Source of the DNA: Actinomycetes bacterium
GTDB lineage: Bacteria > Actinomycetota > Actinomycetes > Propionibacteriales > Propionibacteriaceae
NCBI GenBank assembly: GCA_023460935.1
Contig: JAEWOI010000016.1
Coordinates: 54,390-118,389 of the forward strand
Reading direction: 5' to 3'
Length of the DNA: 64,000 nt
Made by a program: the position numbers and the translations under genes. Each line of letters begins with the position of its first letter. Position 1 is the stretch's first letter. Positions 52,266 to 64,000 of the stretch are shown here, in pieces. The notes under the pieces were generated by a model. That model saw nothing but the letters and a program-made list of their open reading frames with translations, searched no databases and was not told where the DNA came from.

Positions 52266-52294
52266 AATCCCGGGAGTCGGGCAGCATTGCCCGG

Positions 52295-53284
52295 GTGATT
52301 CGCTCCCGTCCGGCCACTGATCGGTCCATCCAGCCTAGCCGCACGGGCGCCGGCGTGGCGCTCGGCCTGCTCGCCTCGCTCGCCTTCGCGACCTCCGGCC
52401 CGTTCGCCAGGCCGCTGTTCGAAGCGGGCTGGACGCCGGGCGCAGCGGTGTTCTGGCGGGTGTGCGCTGCCGCCGTCGTGCTGGCCCCGCTGGGCCTGTG
52501 GGTGATGCGCGGTCGGCTGCACGACATCGTCGGCGAGTGGCGCGCCATCGCAGCGTTCGGTGCCCTCGCGGTGGCGACACCGCAGCTGATGTTCTTCGCA
52601 GCCGTGTCCCGGATGAGCGTCGGGATCGCCCTGCTGATCGAGTACATGGCGCCGGTGCTGCTGGTCCTGCTCTCCTGGGGACGCACCCGCCGCCCGCCCT
52701 CGCGGCTGGTGCTGGCCGGCACCGGGAGCAGCGTGCTCGGCCTGCTGTGCGTGCTGGACCTGGCCGGGGCGACCCCGGACGCCCTCGGCGTGGTGTTCGC
52801 CTTCGGAGCGATGATCGGCGCCGCGGCCTACTTCGTGCTGTCGGCCCGGCCGACCACCCTGCACCCGCTGGCGCTGGCGGGGTTCGGCCTTGCGGCCGGC
52901 GCGGTGGTGCTGGGGCTGGCCATCGCCGTTCGGGTGCTGCCCTACACCGCGCCGCTGGTACCGGTGACGCTGCTGGGGCGGTCGCTGCCGTGGTGGGTGC
53001 CGCTGGCGGTGGTGGTGCTGGCCGCCACGGCCCTCGCCTACGCCCTCGGGGTGGCCGGAATCACGTTCATGGGGGAACGGCTGGCCTCGTTCGTCAGCCT
53101 CTCGGAGGTGCTGTTCGCAGCCCTGCTGGCCGCCCTGCTGCTGGGCGAGGTGCCCAGCCCGCTGCAGCTCGTTGGAGGCGGCCTGATCGTGGTCGGCGTG
53201 CTGCTGATCCGCGCGGCCAGCGGCAACCGGGCGGCGGGCCTGCCTACCCTGCCGGACGAGCTCGAAGCCGTCGAGCCGCACTGA
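52295..53284 (+). CDS. DMT-superfamily transporter (EamA-like, RhtA type)
   Basis: A 329-residue membrane protein with ten predicted helices in two EamA repeats (first from about residue 20, second from about 170). FATSGPFARPLFEAGWTPGA and LLIEYMAPVLLVLLSWG resemble exporters of the threonine/homoserine RhtA type. The second half ends SFVSLSEVLFAALLAALLLG, the usual EamA motif with Glu. It starts at GTG 52295 with no clear ribosome-binding site. The substrate is unknown. It is the only plus-strand gene between rpsJ and glnS. Confidence 0.88.
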   Translation: MIRSRPATDRSIQPSRTGAGVALGLLASLAFATSGPFARPLFEAGWTPGAAVFWRVCAAAVVLAPLGLWVMRGRLHDIVGEWRAIAAFGALAVATPQLMFFAAVSRMSVGIALLIEYMAPVLLVLLSWGRTRRPPSRLVLAGTGSSVLGLLCVLDLAGATPDALGVVFAFGAMIGAAAYFVLSARPTTLHPLALAGFGLAAGAVVLGLAIAVRVLPYTAPLVPVTLLGRSLPWWVPLAVVVLAATALAYALGVAGITFMGERLASFVSLSEVLFAALLAALLLGEVPSPLQLVGGGLIVVGVLLIRAASGNRAAGLPTLPDELEAVEPH

Positions 53285-53368
53285 AGCCGCGGTTTGCGCC
53301 AACTCTGGTTCGAGGGCTGGCGTGAGCGACTGATTCGGAGGTCGGGTCGCGCCAGGGCCACCCGGTGC

Positions 53369-54102
53369 TCAGCGCGGCATCCGGCGCCACAGCGAGCGCG
53401 GCAGGAAGCGGGCCACGCCGAACAGCACCCTCAACTGCCACGGGATCCACAACTCGACACCACGGCCCTTCCGGACGCGCTTCACGACGGCGTCGGCCAC
53501 CTGGTCGGGGGTCGAGGAGAACGGCGCCGGCTCCATGCCGGCAGTCATCCGTCCGATGACGAACCCCGGCCGGGCGATGACGAGGTGGACGCCGGTGCCG
53601 TGCAGGGCGTCCGCCAGGCCGGAGGCGAAGCCGTCCAGGCCGGCCTTGGCCGAACCGTAGACATAGTTCGCGCGGCGCACGCGCTGCCCAGCGACCGACG
53701 AGAACGCGACCAGCGTCCCGCTCCCCCGCGCCTTCATCCGGTCGGCAAGTACGGTCAGCAGTGCGGCCTGCGCGACGAAGTCGGTGTGCAGCAGCGCCGC
53801 AGCGGCTGCCGGGTCGCGTTCGGCCACAGCCTGGTCGCCGAGCACCCCGAAGGCCAGCACGGCGATGTCGATGGCGCCGACCCGGTTCTCGATCCCGGCC
53901 ACCAAATCCTGCTGGGCAGCCACGTCGTCCGCGTCGAACACGACCGTCTCCACCCGGGCTGCGCCGGCGGCCAGGCACGCGGCCACCGCCTCATCGAGCG
54001 GCCCGGGTCGGGCTGCCAGCACCACGGTCGCGCCGGGAGCCAGCCGGGCGGCGACTGCCAGCCCGATCTCGCTGCGCCCGCCGAACACGGCGACGACCCG
54101 GC

Positions 54103-54106
<4 letters not shown>
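53369..54106 (-). CDS. Short-chain dehydrogenase, DprE2-like
   Basis: A 245-residue SDR enzyme. GTG 54106 overlaps the gltX stop as GTGA; the longer open frame lies in gltX. The NAD(P) loop is VAVFGGRSEIGLAVAARLA, the catalytic Ser is in LVAFSSVAGQRVRRANY, and the Tyr-Lys pair in YGSAKAGLDGFA. The loop form GGRSEIG and overall pattern resemble decaprenylphospho-ribose 2-epimerase subunit DprE2, but no dprE1 lies nearby, so the specific reaction is not assigned. The C terminus is basic (RFLPRSLWRRMPR), suggesting membrane association. Confidence 0.82.
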
Positions 54107-55569
<1,463 letters not shown>

Positions 55570-55578
55570 GACCGGGTC

Positions 55579-55584
55579 AGCCTA
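55579..55584 (-). promoter_or_regulatory. Candidate -10 box (TAGGCT) for gltX
   Basis: TAGGCT at -15 to -10 of the gltX ATG, with 9 bases between box and ATG. Transcription would start within a few bases of the ATG, so the mRNA is leaderless or nearly so. Confidence 0.4.
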
Positions 55585-55687
55585 GCGGAGGCCGGCCCGC
55601 GCCCTCCGCCCGGCCTCGCGCCGCGCTCCCGGCGCACGCGGGTCGCCGGCGCCCCGGCAGCGGCGCAGGAGGGGCGCCGCGCAATGA

Positions 55688-55693
55688 TAGTTT
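55688..55693 (+). promoter_or_regulatory. -10 box (TAGTTT) for leaderless glnS
   Basis: TAGTTT is exactly at -12 to -7 of the glnS ATG. The 10 bases before the ATG hold no ribosome-binding site. Confidence 0.5.
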
Positions 55694-55699
55694 TCGGCC

Positions 55700-57382
<1,683 letters not shown>

Positions 57383-57404
57383 CCCGCACCCGCCCGCCAG
57401 TCAA

Positions 57405-57410
57405 TAGGGT
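57405..57410 (+). promoter_or_regulatory. -10 box (TAGGGT) for leaderless sugar kinase
   Basis: TAGGGT at -12 to -7 of the ATG at 57417. AGGGTG could also act as a weak ribosome-binding site if transcription starts further upstream. Confidence 0.42.
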
Positions 57411-57416
57411 GTGCCC

Positions 57417-58343
57417 ATGAGCGCACCTGTGGTGGTGGTCGGGGAGGCCCTGATCGACATCGTCGTCCCCACTTCCGGAGAGGTGGCCGAGCACGTCGGG
57501 GGCAGCCCGGCGAATGTCGCGATCGGCCTCGCCCGCCTCGGCCATGACACCCGGCTGGCCACCCACATCGGCACGGACGAGCGCGGCCGGCGGATCGCGG
57601 GCCTGATGACCGCCGAGGCCGTGCAGCTGTTGCCGGGCAGCGACACCGCCGGCCGTACGCCAACCGCCACTGCACGGCTCGATGCCAACGGCGCAGCCAG
57701 CTACGACTTCGACCTGGAGTGGGCGCTCGACCCCACCACCGTTGAGGTGCCGGCCGGCGCCCACCTGCACACCGGCTCGATCGCCGCCACCATCTCCCCC
57801 GGCGGCGCGGCGGTGGCCCAGGTCGTCGCCGCGGCCCGGCACCGCGCCACGATCTCCTACGACCCGAACGCCCGGCCGAGCCTGATGGGTGACCCGGCCG
57901 GCGCCCGGGCGGTGGTCGAGCGGCTGGTCGGGCTGGCCGACGTCGTGAAGGCCTCGGACGAGGACATCCGGTGGCTGTACGGCGCGGAGCCGTTGACGCA
58001 GGTGCTGGCGCACTGGGCAACCCTCGGACCGTCGGTCTGCGCGGTCACCCAGGGTGGAGAGGAACTGGTGGTGCTGGCCGCCGGCGAACTGCAGCGCTAC
58101 CCCACCCTGCCCACCCCGGTGGTGGACACCGTCGGCGCCGGCGACTCGTTCATGGCCGGACTGCTGTCGGGGCTGCTCGACGCGGGCCTGCTCGGCGGTC
58201 CCGAGGCCCGCGAACGGCTGCGCTTCGCACACTGGCCCGCGATCGATGCAGCGGTCGGACGCGCGCTCGCCTGCGCCGCCATCACCGTGTCCAGGGCCGG
58301 CGCCAACCCGCCTACCCGCGCGGAACTGACGATCGAGGTCTGA
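57417..58343 (+). CDS. PfkB-family carbohydrate kinase (fructokinase-like)
   Basis: A 308-residue ribokinase-fold sugar kinase. GEALIDIVVPTSGEVAEHVG and GGSPANVAIGLARLG form the N-terminal PfkB signature, and the second signature with the catalytic Asp is DTVGAGDSFMAGLL. It is most like fructokinases, but ribokinase or adenosine kinase activity cannot be excluded. It begins 34 bases after glnS. ATG 57417 is preferred to GTG 57411 because of the -10 box spacing. Confidence 0.88.
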   Translation: MSAPVVVVGEALIDIVVPTSGEVAEHVGGSPANVAIGLARLGHDTRLATHIGTDERGRRIAGLMTAEAVQLLPGSDTAGRTPTATARLDANGAASYDFDLEWALDPTTVEVPAGAHLHTGSIAATISPGGAAVAQVVAAARHRATISYDPNARPSLMGDPAGARAVVERLVGLADVVKASDEDIRWLYGAEPLTQVLAHWATLGPSVCAVTQGGEELVVLAAGELQRYPTLPTPVVDTVGAGDSFMAGLLSGLLDAGLLGGPEARERLRFAHWPAIDAAVGRALACAAITVSRAGANPPTRAELTIEV

Positions 58344-58373
58344 CCAGCCGCCCGTCCAGGCGAAGCCGGCCGT

Positions 58374-58889
58374 TCAGGCCAGCCGCGGATAGCCGCCGCG
58401 GTAGTGCAGCAGCGGCCCGCCGTCGTCCTCGCCGACGCTGGCCTGTTCGATCACGCAGCTGACCAGCTGGGACCAGCCCAACTCCTCGGAGCGTTCCAGC
58501 CGGACCCCGGCCCACGTCGGGGCGCCGGTCGGCACCGGTCCCCAGGGGGTGGCTTCGAAGCCGCCCTGCCGGAAGGCGCCGCCCGGGGCCGGCGCCTGGC
58601 CGGCGAACACCTCAGCCAGCCCGGACTGGCCCCGCTGCAGCACCGTGACCGCCGCGGTTCCGGAGGCGAGGAGTGCTTCGCACAGGTCGGACAGCGGGTC
58701 CAGCAGCGCCAGCAGCCGCGGCGGCACCCCGTTGGCGACCAGTACCGAGGAGACCGTCAGGCCGGCCGGGCGCCGCTCGCCGGCCGCGGTCCACAGGGTG
58801 ACGCCGGAGGCCAGCCTGCCGCGGAAGGCGCGGACGGCGTCCCGGGCCGAAGGCGGGTCGGCGAACGGGTGGCTGGAGTGGATCGTCAC
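58374..58889 (-). CDS. Flavin reductase-domain protein
   Basis: A 171-residue FMN-binding split-barrel protein like the reductase partners of two-component monooxygenases. It starts TIHSSHPFADPPSARDAVRA and has GRLASGVTLWTAAGERRPAG and LTVSSVLVANGVPPRLLALL, the typical GV/ SS-VS pattern of flavin reductases. GTG 58889 is supported by a TATCCT box exactly at -12 to -7. No monooxygenase component lies nearby, so its partner is unknown. A large palindrome lies immediately upstream. Confidence 0.84.
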   Translation of the reverse strand: MTIHSSHPFADPPSARDAVRAFRGRLASGVTLWTAAGERRPAGLTVSSVLVANGVPPRLLALLDPLSDLCEALLASGTAAVTVLQRGQSGLAEVFAGQAPAPGGAFRQGGFEATPWGPVPTGAPTWAGVRLERSEELGWSQLVSCVIEQASVGEDDGGPLLHYRGGYPRLA

Positions 58890-58895
58890 GCGGTG

Positions 58896-58901
58896 AGGAT
58901 A
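58896..58901 (-). promoter_or_regulatory. -10 box (TATCCT) for leaderless flavin reductase
   Basis: TATCCT at -12 to -7 of GTG 58889, no ribosome-binding site. The -35 position would fall beside or within the left arm of the nested palindrome (58922-58935). Confidence 0.5.
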
Positions 58902-58921
58902 GTCCCGGCCGCCACGCCCCT

Positions 58922-58995
58922 CGCCGAACGCCTCCGAAACGGTCGAACGCCTGTGCTCGAGCACAGGCGTTCGACCGGAAGGGAGGCGTTCGGCG
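58922..58995. repeat. 74-base nested palindrome upstream of the flavin reductase gene
   Basis: A perfect 38-base palindrome (58940-58977, centre CTC/GAG) is flanked by 4-base unpaired stretches (gaaa and gaag) and 14-base inverted arms (58922-58935 and 58982-58995). GAACGCCT occurs at 58926 and 58945 and its complement AGGCGTTC at 58965 and 58984, with 19-base steps on each side. It could be a large dimer or tetramer operator, a cruciform or a dispersed repeat. The core holds TCGAAC and GTTCGA halves, but they are too far apart to be a LexA box. Confidence 0.9.
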
Positions 58996-59071
58996 GTGGA
59001 GGTGTGTTGCCGGGCGCGGGTGGAGGTGCGGTGCGGGGCGCGCGTGGGTGGTGTGTTGCGGATGCGGTACG

Positions 59072-59105
59072 CACAACGGCCCCCGCGATTGCGGGGGCCG
59101 TTGTG
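59072..59105 (-). terminator. Terminator of tuf
   Basis: A perfect 15-bp stem, CACAACGGCCCCCGC with GCGGGGGCCGTTGTG, around a 4-base loop, 24 bases after the tuf stop. No U-tract follows, as is usual in this genome. Confidence 0.82.
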
Positions 59106-59129
59106 GGTGATCGGTTCAGCGAGTCAGGC

Positions 59130-60323
<1,194 letters not shown>

Positions 60324-60393
60324 TTGGGCTCCTTTTCGGATGTGTCGCCACGCGCCAGTCGCGGGGCGTTACTTATTGGTTGACTGCAAGGTC

Positions 60394-60416
60394 ATGGCCC
60401 GCACTGGGCGGACCAT
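60394..60416 (-). other. Hairpin in the fusA-tuf gap
   Basis: The mRNA can form AUGGUCCGC/GCGGGCCAU, a 9-bp stem with one G:U pair and a 5-base loop, about 36 bases after the fusA stop. It has no U-tract and may be a processing or termination site between fusA and tuf. Confidence 0.4.
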
Positions 60417-60451
60417 GCCAAGTTTTCTCTACGCCGGTGCCGGAGTCAAAC

Positions 60452-62563
<2,112 letters not shown>

Positions 62564-62605
62564 AGGTTCAGCCCCTCGATTATCGAGCTCGTCCAGCCGC
62601 TGGGA

Positions 62606-63076
62606 TTACCAGCGGTAGTGGGCGAACGCCTTGTTGGACTCGGCCATCTTGTGCATGTCCTCGCGACGCTTCACCGCGGCACCCAGGCCGTTGGAGGCGT
62701 CGAGGATCTCGTTCATCAGGCGCTCGGTCATGGTCTTCTCACGACGGGCGCGGGAGTAGTCGGTCAGCCAGCGCAGCGCCAGAGTGGTCTGGCGGACGGG
62801 GCGGACCTCGACCGGAACCTGGTAGGTGGCGCCACCGACGCGGCGGGAGCGGACCTCGAGCGACGGCCGGACGTTGTCCAGCGCACGCTTCAGCACGACC
62901 ACCGGGTCGGACTGGGTCTTCTCACGCACGCCCTCGAGGGCGCTGTAGACGATGGCCTCCGCGACGGACTTCTTGCCGTCCAGGAGGACCTTGTTGATGA
63001 GCTGCGTCACGACCGGGGACCCGTAGACCGGGTCGACGATCAGCGGCCGACGAGGGGCCGGACCCTTACGAGGCAT
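62606..63076 (-). CDS. rpsG: 30S ribosomal protein S7 (uS7)
   Basis: Organises the 3' domain of 16S rRNA. The 156 residues begin MPRKGPAPRRPLIVDPVYGS and contain LINKVLLDGKKSVAEAIVYS and GGATYQVPVEVRPVRQTTLA, standard S7, ending KMAESNKAFAHYRW. It is 4 bases after rpsL. Confidence 0.97.
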   Translation of the reverse strand: MPRKGPAPRRPLIVDPVYGSPVVTQLINKVLLDGKKSVAEAIVYSALEGVREKTQSDPVVVLKRALDNVRPSLEVRSRRVGGATYQVPVEVRPVRQTTLALRWLTDYSRARREKTMTERLMNEILDASNGLGAAVKRREDMHKMAESNKAFAHYRW

Positions 63077-63080
63077 CGGT

Positions 63081-63449
63081 TCAGCCCTTCTTCGCGCCGT
63101 AGCGGCTACGAGCCTGCTTACGGTTCTTCACGCCCTGAGCGTCCAGGGCACCACGGATGATCTGGTAACGCACACCGGGGAGGTCCTTCACGCCGCCACC
63201 GCGCACGAGCACGATGGAGTGCTCCTGCAGGTTGTGGCCCTCGCCGGGGATGTAAGCGGTGACCTCGATGCCGGTCGAGAGGCGCACACGGGCGACCTTC
63301 CGAAGGGCAGAGTTCGGCTTACGGGGGGTGGTGGTGTACACGCGGGTGCACACGCCACGACGCTGCGGGGAGCTCTTCAGAGCAGGCGTCTTCGACTTCT
63401 TGGTCTTCGCCTGCCGGCCCTTGCGGACCAGCTGCTGGATCGTAGGCAC
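63081..63449 (-). CDS. rpsL: 30S ribosomal protein S12 (uS12)
   Basis: Decoding-centre protein. GTG 63449 with GGAG 5 bases upstream gives 122 residues (MPTIQQLVRKGRQAKTKKSK). The PNSA motif is TTTPRKPNSALRKVARVRL. In mycobacterial numbering residue 43 is Arg (codon CGT, 63323-63321), where Lys is usual; Lys43Arg is the classic streptomycin-resistance change. Residue 86 is Gly (VRGGGVKDLPGVRY, codon 63194-63192) where Arg is usual. Lys88 is kept. First gene of rpsL-rpsG-fusA. Confidence 0.97.
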   Translation of the reverse strand: MPTIQQLVRKGRQAKTKKSKTPALKSSPQRRGVCTRVYTTTPRKPNSALRKVARVRLSTGIEVTAYIPGEGHNLQEHSIVLVRGGGVKDLPGVRYQIIRGALDAQGVKNRKQARSRYGAKKG

Positions 63450-63678
63450 TACGTCTCCGTCTTGTTGATGAGTTGGTCTGACCGGCACCCGTCACCCTGG
63501 ACGGCCGGCTCGTCCCGGATCGCTGCCCGTCGTGCAGCTACCCCGGAGGTTCTTACGTCCCGCCACCGACCCCCGCACCCGGGCGTGTCGTCCGGGATCC
63601 CACAGCCGAACCGTCCACGAGGGACGCTTCGGTCGAGTGAGCGCGCGCGAGAGCCCGACGGCGCGGGCACGGTGTCCT

Positions 63679-63707
63679 ACGTTACCCGCGCAGGTGCGCA
63701 GAATCAA
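63679..63707 (-). promoter_or_regulatory. Promoter of the str operon
   Basis: TTGATT, 17 bases and TAACGT on the minus strand. The spacing is ideal, and the predicted start is near 63672, giving a leader of about 220 bases before rpsL. Apart from this promoter and the rpoC terminator, I see no gene in the 354-base gap 63450-63803. Confidence 0.6.
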
Positions 63708-63736
63708 AGCAGTTCAGCTGTGAGCCCAGACATGCA

Positions 63737-63773
63737 CGCGAGGCCCCCCACCGAGCAGGTGGGGAGCCTCGCG
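63737..63773 (-). terminator. Terminator of the rpoBC operon
   Basis: CGCGAGGC-C-CCCCACC pairs with GGTGGGG-A-GCCTCGCG around a GAGCA loop (one mismatch), starting 31 bases after the rpoC stop. It separates rpoC from the str promoter. Confidence 0.78.
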
Positions 63774-63803
63774 TCAGCCATCAGGCGGTGAGGTCGTCGA
63801 CGA

Positions 63804-64000
63804 TCAGCGGAAGTCGCCGAAGTCGATGTCCTCGAGCGGGATCGCCTCGCCCGAGCCGAGGCCCAGGGCGGGGAAGTCGATCTCGTCGTAGCCGAAGGAC
63901 GGGTACAGCTCGGCCTTCGCCTCCTCGGTGGGCTCCACCGACACCTCGTGGTAGCGGGGCAGGCCCGTACCGGCGGGGATCAGCTTGCCGAGGATCACGT
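63804..64000 (-). CDS. rpoC: RNA polymerase beta' subunit, C-terminal end (5' part outside window)
   Basis: The last 65 residues of RpoC, cut by the window edge. VILGKLIPAGTGLPRYHEVS and VEPTEEAKAELYPSFGYDEI match the C-terminal region of actinobacterial RpoC. The tail ends FPALGLGSGEAIPLEDIDFG plus DFR. The order rpoC-rpsL-rpsG-fusA is normal. Confidence 0.93.
   Translation of the reverse strand, partial: VILGKLIPAGTGLPRYHEVSVEPTEEAKAELYPSFGYDEIDFPALGLGSGEAIPLEDIDFGDFR

Noticed and set aside
58940..58977. LexA box inside the nested palindrome (TCGAAC...GTTCGA)
   Set aside because: The half-sites are 20 bases apart instead of 4, so LexA could not bind them as one site.
60324..60451. A clear promoter for tuf in the fusA-tuf gap
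   Set aside because: TTGACT is present, but no acceptable -10 lies 16-19 bases from it, so no site is annotated.
63450..63678. Small genes in the str leader
   Set aside because: Short frames exist on both strands but without ribosome-binding sites or recognisable products.

Overview
The window is about 64 kb of very GC-rich chromosome from a free-living actinobacterium. The evidence is the Wag31/DivIVA-SepF-YggT-PgeF-FtsZ-MurC-MurG order, an ANTAR regulator of PdtaR type, a DUF3040 gene, zinc-type S14, many GTG starts, and TAnnnT -10 boxes sitting exactly 12 to 7 bases before start codons (leaderless mRNAs). The gene set would fit the order Propionibacteriales, but that placement is inference. 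No prophage, CRISPR array, transposase or obvious pseudogene was seen. The window cuts pdtaR at the left edge and rpoC at the right edge.

Layout. 1-3.9 kb: pdtaR, tRNA-Leu(CAA), a small membrane protein, a zinc alcohol dehydrogenase and pyk. 3.9-24 kb (minus strand): the division and cell-wall (dcw) cluster. In transcription order it is mraZ-rsmH-ftsL-ftsI-murE-murF-mraY-murD-ftsW-murG-murC-ftsQ-ftsZ-pgeF-sepF-yggT-wag31-traR/dksA-lspA-rluD-like; many neighbours overlap by 1-8 bases. mraZ is preceded by five MraZ boxes at an exact 10-bp period. 24-28.5 kb (plus strand): a divergent moxR-DUF58-TgpA-like transglutaminase operon. 28.4-39 kb: DUF3040, dinB with a LexA-like box, DUF4126, an FAD oxidoreductase, an ATP-grasp/alpha-E/transglutaminase operon of unknown product, a DEAD-box helicase, an RDD protein and a tandem GNAT protein.

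38.9-52 kb (minus strand): the S10-spc ribosomal cluster rpsJ-rplCDWB-rpsS-rplV-rpsC-rplP-rpmC-rpsQ-rplNXE-rpsZ-rpsH-rplFR-rpsE-rpmD-rplO, ended by a strong hairpin. An SMR exporter gene under a guanidine-III riboswitch then separates rplO from secY-adk-map. 52-59 kb: a block between the S10 and str operons holding a DMT permease, a DprE2-like SDR, gltX, a divergent glnS, a PfkB kinase, a flavin reductase and a 74-base nested palindrome. 59-64 kb (minus strand): the str operon rpsL-rpsG-fusA and tuf, then the rpoC terminator and the 3' end of rpoC.

The most interesting points are the guanidine-III riboswitch with a competing hairpin over the ribosome-binding site, the nested palindrome beside the flavin reductase promoter, the S12 residues Arg43 and Gly86 (positions linked elsewhere to streptomycin resistance), the large set of leaderless genes, the 60-residue charged tail on FtsL, the inverted/tandem GGGGACGGTT repeat beside the exporter, and the ATP-grasp/alpha-E/transglutaminase operon, which is the best candidate here for an unsolved biochemical system.
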